64,000 nt of DNA. It comes from Paulinella micropora (taxonomy: Eukaryota > Cercozoa > Imbricatea > Euglyphida > Paulinellidae). Below the pieces are notes generated by a model. It had not been told where the DNA came from, ran no database searches, and was given only the letters and a program-made list of their open reading frames with translations. The translations under genes were made by a program, and so were the position numbers. Of this stretch, positions 40,772-49,361 are shown piece by piece (position 1 is the stretch's first letter; each line of letters opens with the position of its first letter). Location of the stretch: contig WBZZ01001242.1 in NCBI GenBank assembly GCA_019918135.1, positions 61,001 through 125,000 of the forward strand, given 5' to 3'.

Positions 40772-41150
40772 TCAGCTATAAAACCATTGTATGAGCAGGT
40801 CCTGCCTCTTTTGCTTGAGGCGCTCCATGGCGTCCACCGTGATCAGTGCGCGGCCGAGAATGACGAGGCTGCGGAGTGAGGGCAGGGCTGCTGCTAGCCA
40901 CTCTATCGCGTCCTCGTCCATTACGCGTGCCCTGACCGAAAAGTGCAGCCGCCGTGCCACTGCCAGCGACGAACTGGTGACCTGAACACTACGAACCACG
41001 AGATTCGCTTCCAGGCACGCCGTGTGGAACAAGCTTAGCAGTTGCCTGTGTGCCAACTGTCCCAGTTCGAAATCGGGCTGCTTGAAGCCCGTCCAGGGGC
41101 CACAAACTGTCGGGCAGGGCCAGCAGCAGGCGCGCTCGCGCTTGTTCCAT
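40772..41150 (-). pseudogene. F-box/LRR-type remnant, frameshifted
   Basis: From the ATG at 41150: RLLLALPDSLWPLDGLQ, an F-box-like start (compare LPDNLWPL at 60058). The next frame gives FELGQLAHRQLLSLFHTACL, then RLHFSVRARVMDEDAIEWLA and LPSLRSLVILGRALITVDAM, LRR-like to the stop at 40772. Confidence 0.5.
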
Positions 41151-41514
41151 TTTTCGTCTCCTACCGGCCAACTACAAAAAAGAAGGAGGCAACTTGCACG
41201 AGTCGAGTAGGGAGCGCGCGCCCCCCCCCCCCCCCTTCCGAGGAGGAACGACCCAAGAATAGGCTTTGTGCAGTCATCGCCACCTAATTTCTTCTTGTCT
41301 TTCCTATGGGTCGCTGGAAGACTTTGGCTCTTAGTCGCACGGGGGGCACGGCGCCCAGAAAGCATCTTGCTCTCCAAATAGCTAGTCGCAAGCCGCGGAA
41401 AGGTCCACCCCCCAAAAGCAAAGAAAGAGAACACACACACACATACACACGCACGCGCACACACACCTTGGGTCTGGCCTTGCAGGCCGGACCAAGCCCC
41501 CGGTAGCGGCTGAG

Positions 41515-41709
41515 GTGCCACGGCCCTGGGATGAGGAGAGTTTGCAGGTCCTAGACAAAGAGCACGAAGAGATCCGGCAGGCATTCCACCTGGCCCTCCA
41601 AACTGATGACCGCACTCGGGGCGAGAGGTACGCGGCCCTGGCCAGGGCCAAGTATGTCAGGCTGTTGGAACGTCTAGAACAGAGCGGGGCGGCGCCTGCG
41701 CTTGCCTGA
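41515..41709 (+). CDS. Short hypothetical/partial gene
   Basis: A GTG-initiated frame of 64 codons with strong helical coding appearance (EESLQVLDKEHEEIRQAFHL, RYAALARAKYVRLLERLEQS). It has no ATG and abuts a MITE-like end at 41703. Preceded by an AC-dinucleotide tract (41431-41466). Probably the tail of a truncated gene. Confidence 0.35.
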   Translation: MPRPWDEESLQVLDKEHEEIRQAFHLALQTDDRTRGERYAALARAKYVRLLERLEQSGAAPALA

Positions 41710-41850
41710 CCTTGCGCACGGTGGCCGAGCCATGGCTTCGACGGGGCGCCGTCGGGGTCATGAGGCCCTTGTCCACCTGGTATATATGACCACCGCCCAT
41801 CCATCCGCTGCAGGGCTGTGCTGGAGCACGGTGCGCAAGATTTGCGGAAC
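41703..41850. mobile_element. MITE-like element, partial copy
   Basis: Left end CCTTGCGCACGGTGGCCGAG, full core, right end cut after GTGCGCAAGATTTGCGGAAC. Confidence 0.7.
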
Positions 41851-41999
41851 TAGCATTCTGTACCCCGCCAACTTTAGTAAAAGTCGGCGGGGCCGGGCCG
41901 TGTCAATATGGACAAGTGAGAAGTAATCTCTATTGGAAAATGCGTACAAAGATAGATACAGCAAAAAAAGAAATCGCCGACAGCAAGAAAGGTTGTAGA

Positions 42000-42350
42000 G
42001 AGATGCCAAGATTAAAGCTTTGTCAAGAATCTTTTTATTAATTTTTTCTGGACACCGGCGAAGCGCTTCCCCCCCCCCCCCCCCTTTTACTGTGTGACCT
42101 ACGTCGTGTCCGACGGCAAGCACTACGGGACACAATCAACTGCGCTCGTGTTCGCGTTCCTGGCGCCTCTGCCGGTGTTCTGGGCCCTGTCTACCCGGCG
42201 CACCCCCCGCGCTCGGCCACCTTTAGGGCCCCGAACTGTCCGCATGGGATAAACTTGGGTGTGCTGCAATGGTCCACTGCAAAAAAATGCAAAGAGCCAG
42301 TATTTCTGTTAAATGCTTTTTTTGTGTCCAAATTAAATGTCAATACGCTG
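42000..42350. other. Repeat element and gene fragment
   Basis: GATGCCAAGATTAAAGCTTT element (42003) with the GACACCGGCGAAGCGC segment and a C run, then a fragment of the 40053 membrane-protein gene (CCTGGCGCCTCTGCCGGTGT, 42161-42180) and its 3' flank. Confidence 0.7.
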
Positions 42351-42513
42351 CGGGCCAGCAGGGGGCAAGGGGAACAGAGGGACGGGGGAAGGGAAGAGCA
42401 CTCCCCTCCCCTTCCCTCTCCCTTGGCGAGACTTTTTTACTTACTTTCTTGGCTTCCCTCTCACATGTTCTACTGTACACCCTGTTATTTTAGATTTCTG
42501 TTTATCTTTCGAC

Positions 42514-43158
42514 ATGCTCTTTGCCGCCCAACGACGACGACGTGTGTCCACCCGGGCAGCCCGTGCAGCCAAACGCGCCAAGCTGTTTACTAACGAAGAT
42601 GCATCAACCCCGCGACCCGACGAAGCCATGGCCAAACTTCAAACCGATTACAAGGCTGCTTACACGCGGTTCCAGCAGGCTAACAAATTGTTTGACGAGG
42701 ACGTGGGTGGGTTGTATGAAGTATTTGCAGGGGAGGACTTTGCTCACTTCTGGCCCTACATGCTTCCCGTGTGCTACGGCCCTCCCTTTGTACGTGCTGC
42801 GCCCTGGTCGACCAACGTTCTGCCGGATAGCCCCGAAGGAGAATCGGAGGCTGCGATCAAGAGATATCTGAGCTGGATGGGGGGTTGTGCGTCGTGGCAA
42901 AAGCGAGTTATTCATCGCTTGCGGGAGGCGTGTGTACCCCGTCTGATCGCCAAGGTTGGCGAGGTGGAGAAAGAGTTAGCTAAGCTGAAATATCCCAACG
43001 CACCAGTCCCGCTCAGTGTGGAATCCATGGATATTCTTCTGCGCGGTTGCAACTCTGTCCTGCTCCAAGATGAGACGTACCGTGCCGAGTTGCAAGCTCT
43101 ACTCAAGCATTTATCCGATTGCACGCACGCGCTGGCCAGAGCGCAAATTCACGAGTAA
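42514..43158 (+). CDS. Hypothetical protein with basic N-terminus
   Basis: 214 aa. The ATG at 42514 is chosen because the frame upstream is repeat-derived. The N-terminus is strongly basic (AAQRRRRVSTRAARAAKRAK), possibly DNA-binding or nuclear. The rest is helical with aromatic patches (GGLYEVFAGEDFAHFWPYML) and a C-terminal helical bundle. A 25-bp stretch resembles 29025-29050. No known family recognised. Confidence 0.7.
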   Translation: MLFAAQRRRRVSTRAARAAKRAKLFTNEDASTPRPDEAMAKLQTDYKAAYTRFQQANKLFDEDVGGLYEVFAGEDFAHFWPYMLPVCYGPPFVRAAPWSTNVLPDSPEGESEAAIKRYLSWMGGCASWQKRVIHRLREACVPRLIAKVGEVEKELAKLKYPNAPVPLSVESMDILLRGCNSVLLQDETYRAELQALLKHLSDCTHALARAQIHE

Positions 43159-43371
43159 ACAAACATAAAAAGCCGCTGCCGAAATGTCATGGCCTCGAAT
43201 TAAAAATCACATTCCTTTAATCCATACCGAAAATAAGATGAGAAGGATTGGGGTACATTCTTGTAATCACTCCTTGTTCCCTCCCCACAATCCCCCCCGG
43301 CCCCGGGGGAGCGTGCTGGCTTTCGAGCCCGCAAGCGCCGCTGCGACGCGCCCGCCAACCGGCTGTTATCC

Positions 43372-44165
43372 TTGCCCGAGGGTGTCTGGTGGCTCATACG
43401 CGATTTCGTGCCTGCCAGCCTAGTGTGGCTGGCCCTGTGCGACCGGCAGCTGCGAGCCCTGTTCCCGCGGGGGTATGTACCACCGACCGAGCTCGTCCTG
43501 CACCAGGCAGACCACTGCAACATAGTCCTGGGCCTGCGCGCGGCGGGTGTGAAGAGCCTCGGCAGCGTAACAGTGGTGCCCCCGGGCCGTGGCTATAGAG
43601 TGCAGCGCAGTTCTCTCGCCAGACCTGCCGACCTGCTGTGGGGCCTGCGGGTACAGAAGCTGTCGGTGCGCAGCAACTCGCGCCTGAAATGCCAACTGCC
43701 GGCTGTGCTATCCAGCCCCGCCTCCATCGAGGAGCTGGAGTTGAAGCGGATCCCGCGCTTGAGCTACCGAGATCTGGCAAGTCTGGCGGAGCCGGCTCCC
43801 TCCGGCGGCTAGAAATAACCTCTGCGCACATCATCAACCAAGAGGGGATAGAATGCGTGCGTCAGCTACGCCAGCTCGAAGCGCTTCAGCTGTACGAGCT
43901 GTCGCTGGCCCTGGAGTGGACGGCCGACGACGTCATCAATCTAGCTCCGCTCAGGGAACTTACCCAACTTAGGCGCCTGGACCTGCACGCCTGTCACTCT
44001 GTGACGGATGCCTTCGTGGCGGGGCTGTCGGATCTCCCGGCCCTCCGCGAACTAGACCTATCGGATTGCGATAGCATCCAAGGCCCGGGTCTACGGGGCT
44101 TGCTGCAGCTACGCCAGCTGCAGAGCCTCAAGGTCAAGGTCTCTGCAACGACGGTCTGGCGCTAA
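43372..44165 (+). pseudogene. F-box/LRR gene with one frameshift
   Basis: The first frame holds an F-box (LPEGVWWLIRDFVPASLVWL, ALCDRQLRAL) and a linker, ending at a stop at 43812. From about 43790 the next frame continues with regular LRRs (LRRLEITSAHIINQEGIECV, LTQLRRLDLHACHSVTDAFV, LPALRELDLSDCDSIQGPGL). Joined, it is a typical F-box/LRR adaptor of some 260 residues. No ATG is visible upstream of the F-box; the open frame extends back through GFRARKRRCDAPANRLLSLP. Confidence 0.65.
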
Positions 44166-44400
44166 GTATACGTTGAAGGATTATTCGAAAGAAATACGCC
44201 ATCTCCTTCCCGGTGTCAACCCGAAATGAATCGGTAGCGTACCATCGATGTTCAGGAATCCAGTTGAATTCCAGGTAACTTTTAGCGCGTGCCTTGAAGC
44301 CGGGTGGTGGAAACACAGGCAAACCCCTTTGATTCAGAATATCTAGCATCTCGATTCCCTCTGTCGTGATCCCTTTGCCTGTCGCGCAGGTCTCTGCCAT
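44134..44400 (-). CDS. Small hypothetical protein
   Basis: 88 aa from the ATG at 44400, ending antiparallel to the last 30 nt of the F-box/LRR remnant. ITTEGIEMLDILNQRGLPVF and FNWIPEHRWYATDSFRVDTG look like genuine protein. Not recognised. Confidence 0.45.
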   Translation of the reverse strand: MAETCATGKGITTEGIEMLDILNQRGLPVFPPPGFKARAKSYLEFNWIPEHRWYATDSFRVDTGKEMAYFFRIILQRILSARPSLQRP

Positions 44401-44597
44401 CTCCCCTTGTCAGTCGCTTTGGTTGTCGGGCAAAAGAATTTTTTTTCTTTTCATATTTCCGCAAAATATTGCGCACGGTAGCCGAGTGGTGTGTAGGGAG
44501 GGGGGGTGCCCCCCCCCCCCCCCGCGCTTCGAGTGGGGGACAGGGGTCAACGCCCCGCGGCTAGGTGGTCCAAAAGACCTTCTGCCTGCTTGCGACC
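44401..44597. other. Degenerate repeat with G/C run
   Basis: MITE-like left end variant TTGCGCACGGTAGCCGAGTGG near 44469, then GGGGGGGTGCCCCCC. The 5' context of the next gene begins at about 44540. Confidence 0.5.
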
Positions 44598-45596
44598 ATG
44601 TCACTACCGCGCAAAAGGCTCTGCACAAACTTCGGAAGCGACAGTGGCGCCCCAACCGACAGAGCTGCCAGCCCTACACAGCCGGTGGTCTTTGTGCCCT
44701 CGGCCAGCCTGCTTTTAGCCGGTGCCAAAGACAACGCGGACGCAGAAGCGTGGGTCCAAAGCAAACTGGCGGAGTGGAGCCAGTACCGCAGCCCGTCATT
44801 GAAGCACCCACAGTCGGAATGGGCCCAGGTAGCGAGAGCCAACGCGAAGGCGGGCAAGGAGCTTCTACGCCTGCTGCGATCTTCCGGGGCCGCCGCCACA
44901 ACAGCAGAGTGGGTCCATGGCCAACTGCAGCGGCCGACCATCGAGGTCCGCCACGCCCTGGCGGTGTTGCGTGCCGTGGCCAACAGCCCAAAAGCGAAAG
45001 CTCGGCGCGGCTGCTGCACGTGGGTAACCCGCCGGCTGGACACCGACCTTGTTCTGCAGTACGACGAAGACGAACACAAGTGGGAAAGCAACCTTGAGGA
45101 GTGCCTGGACGCGGTCCAAGAGGAGTTTTATGCCTGGGAACACTACGATGCTACGCGGCCCGTGCTGGCGCCGCTAACGATGTGCTTTGGCTACAACCCC
45201 GGCTCGGGGGTCCAGTGGGAGGTACCTGCGTTGCTAATTGTGCTGCGCGCACCCAAGGAGCACGAGCCGTCCACCGCGTGGTACGTTCCGCTCGCCGTGC
45301 CGGCCGGGCAGTCGGTGAGGCGCGACCTACGGCACCTCGTGGGCTACGGAGAAGACAATTTTGTCTGGGCTCCAGACATCCACGTCGCAGAGTGGACGGA
45401 AGACAAGCACGACGAAGTAGTGGCCTTGATGAACTTGTTGCAGCGCGTGCTGCAAGATCTCAGCATCGAGATCAGTTCCGCAGAGAGCACGCAGTCTCCT
45501 CTGCAAGTGTGGTCACTCTTGTGGCCAGCGGCCCGGGACGCCTGCGTAGTGGCTGCCGCCTCGACGCGGGGACTAAGTCTCCTCCTTCCGCCATGA
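44598..45596 (+). CDS. Conserved hypothetical protein (intact relative of 9515-10075)
   Basis: 332 aa from the ATG at 44598. Its first 60 residues (RKRLCTNFGSDSGAP, VVFVPSASLLLAG, AEAWVQSKLAEWS) match the truncated gene at 9515. After that the two proteins differ, so one of them is a recombinant. The C-terminal half is mixed alpha/beta (LTMCFGYNPGSGVQWEVPAL; WYVPLAVPAGQSVRRDLRHL). No catalytic motif recognised. The stop codon lies at the junction of a 32-bp tandem duplication. Confidence 0.7.
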   Translation: MSLPRKRLCTNFGSDSGAPTDRAASPTQPVVFVPSASLLLAGAKDNADAEAWVQSKLAEWSQYRSPSLKHPQSEWAQVARANAKAGKELLRLLRSSGAAATTAEWVHGQLQRPTIEVRHALAVLRAVANSPKAKARRGCCTWVTRRLDTDLVLQYDEDEHKWESNLEECLDAVQEEFYAWEHYDATRPVLAPLTMCFGYNPGSGVQWEVPALLIVLRAPKEHEPSTAWYVPLAVPAGQSVRRDLRHLVGYGEDNFVWAPDIHVAEWTEDKHDEVVALMNLLQRVLQDLSIEISSAESTQSPLQVWSLLWPAARDACVVAAASTRGLSLLLPP

Positions 45597-45626
45597 CGCG
45601 GTGACTAAGTCTCCTCCTTCCGCCAT
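45563..45626. repeat. 32-bp tandem duplication at a gene 3' end
   Basis: GACGCGGKGACTAAGTCTCC plus TCCTTCCGCCAT occurs at 45563-45594 and 45595-45626 with one difference. The upstream gene's TGA spans the junction. Confidence 0.95.
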
Positions 45627-45692
45627 GACTTTTTTTAATACTAAATTTTTTTGTATACAACAGCAAAGAAAGCAATTAAAAAAGCTGCAACC

Positions 45693-45748
45693 AGAAATTT
45701 CTTAAACGGACGTATTGTTCAGAAATTTCTTAAACGGACGTATTGTTC
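45693..45748. repeat. 28-bp tandem duplication at the opposing gene's 3' end
   Basis: AGAAATTTCTTAAACGGACG plus TATTGTTC, two identical copies. The minus-strand gene stops inside the second copy, and the first copy duplicates the same stop. Confidence 0.95.
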
Positions 45749-46791
45749 GGCTCTGGCATGTGGTAATAAAGCGCCAGCGCGTAATTTAAACACTCATCCA
45801 GGAACGACCGGCCATGAGTGCAGTAACACTGCACGTGAAGCCAAAAGTTCAGCTTGGACCAGGCGGCGGTCTGCCAAGCTACGTAGAAGGAGGCTCGGTT
45901 GCGGTCGTAAACCAGGAATTCCAACCAAGGCATGTACAGCAGTGCCTGGTTCGGCTCTATTCGCCCCTCGGCGTTTAGCAGCGCCAAGCTTACCTGGGCC
46001 GGCTGCCCCACGCCACACACAAGCTCCACGGGCATGTAGAATCCCTCTTTCTTTGGGACGCAACCGTTTAGCAGGCACGCCGTGCGGGGGTTAAAAAGCG
46101 CACGATGCTTCACACATGGATTCTCAGCGGCTTCCTTGGTACAAAATCCACAGGGCCCTTGCGTGTGGATATGCTGCGAGTAGGCGCCCAACGCCACTGT
46201 GTAGTTGCGCAGCCTGATCAACAGCTCGGGAACACGTACCGGGGCGTAAGCGCGCAAAGCCTCTTGGAACCACGAGGACCAAAAGCTTCTGGCCTCTTGG
46301 CACTGATAGGGCACATCTCCAGGCAGAGCAGCCGACCTGCGCGCCATGTTGCGCAGAAAAAAAGCCAGCTCCGAGCTGATCCGCCCGTCTTTGCACAATA
46401 CGCATTTCCATTTGCCATTCACTGTCACACTCTGGCAGACAATAGCAAAGGCAAACCCCCCGTCTAGCTCCAGCGCATATATGCGCAAAGGAAGGTACGC
46501 TTCGCGAACGCCTGTACTACACTGCAGCAGGACGGGCCCACTGACAGCAACGTCTCGTGCGTCAAACACTAGGCACCTATCCAGACAGCGAGCTTGTTCG
46601 AGGCACCGGTCACATTGCCTAACCTCCCGACTGTTCAGCTTGGTTGTACGCGGTTGTAGTACGAGCTCTTGCCGAGGAGATTCATCCAAACAGCCGTAGC
46701 AGATCCCCCGACTGCCGCCGGGGTGTTGGTGTCCTTGGTAAGCTCGCAGAAGCTCCTTGGTTGACTCCGGCCACGCACTGGCTGCTTCCAT
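45730..46791 (-). CDS. Cys-rich conserved hypothetical protein
   Basis: 353 aa from the ATG at 46791. Several Cys pairs are spread along the chain: CYGC near residue 31, CDRC near 60, CLDRC, CVLC near 133, CGFC near 219, and single Cys/His later, suggesting structural zinc sites. Hydrophobic beta-rich stretches (YALELDGGFAFAIVCQSVTV; MPVELVCGVGQPAQVSLALL) give a globular fold. No known domain recognised. Intact and well composed. Confidence 0.75.
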   Translation of the reverse strand: MEAASAWPESTKELLRAYQGHQHPGGSRGICYGCLDESPRQELVLQPRTTKLNSREVRQCDRCLEQARCLDRCLVFDARDVAVSGPVLLQCSTGVREAYLPLRIYALELDGGFAFAIVCQSVTVNGKWKCVLCKDGRISSELAFFLRNMARRSAALPGDVPYQCQEARSFWSSWFQEALRAYAPVRVPELLIRLRNYTVALGAYSQHIHTQGPCGFCTKEAAENPCVKHRALFNPRTACLLNGCVPKKEGFYMPVELVCGVGQPAQVSLALLNAEGRIEPNQALLYMPWLEFLVYDRNRASFYVAWQTAAWSKLNFWLHVQCYCTHGRSFLDECLNYALALYYHMPEPNNTSV

Positions 46792-46879
46792 CTAAAGCAA
46801 ATAAAAGAGAAGAAAAAGTGGGAAGGGAGAGAGAAAGAGTTGCGCCAGAGGTGCGAGGGGGAAAAAAACAGGGGGGAGA

Positions 46880-47166
46880 TCTTTGTAAAAGGCCATGGGC
46901 AGCTCACCCCTAAACCTGATGAGCACTGCCGATCGTCTCGTTGTCGGGAGCTGTACACCAGGGCCAAAGATTTGCCACAGGGCTTTAACCAACTGGAGTG
47001 GATACTGCTCGTTCAGGACGAGGATAACAAGAGCAAGAGCAGTACGTCCCTCGACTCCCTGACGCTTCGAGGCAAAAAAAGTGCAAAAAGCGCGACGAAA
47101 AAGACATGGCAGAACCGCGCTGGGCGAAGAGACAAAAAAGACAAGAAGATCACTTACACAACGCAT
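46880..47166 (+). pseudogene. Chimeric fragment joined to the tail of a Sel1-like family gene
   Basis: About 50 codons of an unidentified gene (CRELYTRAKDLPQGFNQLEW, ILLVQDEDNKS) run directly into a copy of 3025-3165, the 3' end of the Sel1-like copy 2. It is read there in a different frame (GKKSAKSATKKTWQNRAGRR). The copied 3' flank continues past the stop. Confidence 0.65.
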
Positions 47167-47530
47167 AATTAGGCAGTTGCTTTTTCTGTGGGGTCAGGCC
47201 ATTCCTTTTTCAACACCCAGCTGTTACCCTCTTAATAAAATCTTTCTGTGGTGCCAAATCGGGGCAAGTGAAGAGCCAGAAGGTACTTTGCCCCGGGAAA
47301 GAGGAGAGGCAGAAAGCACAAAGTGTCTTAGTACACCAAAGAAAAATCATTTTTGCTTAAAATCAAAATTCGACGTCTAGCCATGGAATTCTTGAACGCC
47401 ACCTCGTTCTTTTAACTGTAAAAATCCTCTTGTTGTTTTTTCATCGTTATTCATTCCGGTAGCATGCCTCGCACACGGGGGGCGATAGTCCGAAACTTGT
47501 CCAAGTTAAAGAAGTTTTTTTTTTTTTTTT

Positions 47531-47634
47531 TGCTAGCAGTCGAAAGTCCACAGATAGCGATACATCAGTCCGTTATATTTGTCAGTTAGCACACTTAACG
47601 TATTGCAAGCAATAACGTATTCTCGTTTGAGCGT
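47531..47634 (-). pseudogene. Fragment of the 95-aa gene family
   Basis: About 100 bp match the middle of the genes at 20021 and 23965 (TAGCGATACATCAGTC, ACTTAACGTATTGCAAGCAA, CGTATTCTCGTTTGAG). The 5' and 3' parts are missing. Confidence 0.8.
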
Positions 47635-47855
47635 GCCTGGTTTGGGCAGAGTCGGTACCTATGTCCAGGGCACGTGCTTATCCCGGGGAGAGAAGGGCGC
47701 ACCAAAAACCAGAGTCGAGCAGGGAACGGGGGGGGGGGGGGGGGAAGGGGGGGGGGGGGGAGTGCTCCCCCTCCCTCCCTTGGCCCCATTATCGCACATT
47801 TGGAGTGGCTGTCTGGCTTTTTCTTTCAAGACTGTACAACTAAACACCCAAACCG

Positions 47856-48098
47856 ATGACAAGCAAAACCAGCTCTCACTCACCCCGCCTCGCTGCAGCC
47901 CCCCAATCAGGGACAGAACAGTACCAACTGCTGGCACTGAGCCTAGTACGGGGCATGCAAGCTTTTTTGCTGCAAAGAGTGCAAGGAGACGAGGAAGCGC
48001 TCCGAGCGGCCGACGACCTGTCCACGCTTTTGTCCTACATCCCCGACGACGACGACGACCGCGCCTCAACGGATTGGTCTAACACTTCGCAAATTTAG
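47856..48098 (+). CDS. Small acidic-tailed hypothetical protein
   Basis: 80 aa from the ATG at 47856. A Ser/Thr-rich start, a helix (TEQYQLLALSLVRGMQAFLL), and a run of Asp (IPDDDDDRAS). Soluble, function unknown. The next frame continues with coding-like sequence overlapping its stop. Confidence 0.55.
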   Translation: MTSKTSSHSPRLAAAPQSGTEQYQLLALSLVRGMQAFLLQRVQGDEEALRAADDLSTLLSYIPDDDDDRASTDWSNTSQI

Positions 48099-48403
48099 TG
48101 GCCAAAGCCAACGCCATCTTGACGCAAAAAGATGAAGCAGAAACTACACGAGTCGAAGTATGCAGCTTGTGCTCGTGTTATGTAATCTTAGAATGGGACT
48201 ATATCGGCCTAGACTACTCAAGCCCGCGCGTCTATTGGGTAGTGCCTGTTGCTTCTTCGGCCCGGCAGGAAGAGCTATCACACAAGTACCAGAACAAATT
48301 ACAGTGCTTGTGGCGGGCAGCAGCCCGCCACAAGGGGCAGAGGGCAGGAGCGCCGCCGGGCGCCGAATGTACAAAAAGAAAAGAAGAAAACAAAACTACC
48401 TAG
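48098..48403 (+). CDS. Cys-containing ORF overlapping the previous stop
   Basis: A GTG-initiated frame of 101 codons, starting on the last base of the previous stop. VEVCSLCSCYVILEWDYIGL and SARQEELSHKYQNKLQCLWR look like protein. No ATG, so it may be the second half of one frameshifted gene with 47856-48098. Confidence 0.35.
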   Translation: MAKANAILTQKDEAETTRVEVCSLCSCYVILEWDYIGLDYSSPRVYWVVPVASSARQEELSHKYQNKLQCLWRAAARHKGQRAGAPPGAECTKRKEENKTT

Positions 48404-48424
48404 TAAAAAAATCTTTATTTCTAA

Positions 48425-48480
48425 AATGCAGTGCTTTCGAGCCATCGGAGCAGAAAAGTCTCCAGTGGATTAGTAGAGGA
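48425..48480 (-). pseudogene. Fragment of the 51859-53010 gene
   Basis: GAGCAGAAAAGTCTCCAGTGG with flanks is shared with 51590-51625 and 52235-52285. On the minus strand it encodes NPLETFL. Confidence 0.7.
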
Positions 48481-48811
48481 AAGTGCAAAAAAAACATTTT
48501 TTAATTAAAATTCGACAAAGTCTTACACTGAGAATTAGGAGGAGGAGAGAGAAAGTACGAGCTGTCCTTGCCCCTCCATCTGAGACCGAGGAGCGGGGGG
48601 CGCCCGACATGGGCTCGTCTGCCATCTTCTTAGTTTTTCTTCAGTTCTGCCCTCCTGCTCTTTCCCTGCCTTCCTCGGTCCCTGACGTTGAGGCAAACCG
48701 TACCATTGTCGTTTAGCTGCAACAACGTGTAGTTGAAAGCAAAGCCCGCGCCCAGACCCACTGCCCCCGCGCTGGCGGCGTTAGCGTACCCGATGTAGAC
48801 GTACTAGGGTT

Positions 48812-49060
48812 CAGCAAAACGGATCAACTCATGGACGCAATAACCTGTGTCAGCAGCTCTACAAATGTTGACTTTTTCAGCTCGTGCCTCGCTTGCCAGT
48901 CTCTAGCCAATAGCATTCTCTAGCTCACTCGTGTTTCACTACCCCGCCTCAGAGCTTATTTGTTTCGTTTGTAACAATAAAACAAATTCGACAGTTTGGG
49001 CAAAAGGACGGGGTGTTGGGGGGCGCTTGCCCCTCCCAGCCCCGCGTAAGCGGGGCTGGG
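48812..49060. repeat. Direct repeat flanking the 49-59 kb gene block, left copy
   Basis: GATCAACTCATGGACGCAAT, TGACTTTTTCAGCTCG, CCAATAGCATTCTCTAGCTC and AACAAATTCGACAGTTT recur in order at 59285-59700. The left copy lacks about 100 bp present in the right copy. It ends with hairpin CCCAGCCCCGC GTAA GCGGGGCTGGG (49035-49060). Confidence 0.9.
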
Positions 49061-49361
49061 AACTATAGGTGCAGAGACTATAAGCTGCGCGAGCTCTTTG
49101 AAGGTTGCTTGGTCGAAAACGAGCCTAGCTGGCCTAATGGCTGAGGCTTTATTCTGCTGAAGGCACTTGTTGAACTTTTTGGACGGGCTCTCTTTTGTTG
49201 TAGATCAATCCCCCGGCGCTGGTGTGTCCTAAGAGTTCGACGGTCTTATATGTGGCACGGTGCGCACAATGTAAAATATGAAAACTGGAAAAAAAAAATT
49301 GGAATGCGGGACAACAAGACAGCAGCAAAAAAAGAAGAGAGCCCACCCATGCCCAATTTAC

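Noticed and set aside
41431..41466. AC-dinucleotide run as a regulatory element
   Set aside because: Simple microsatellite; nothing ties it to a promoter.
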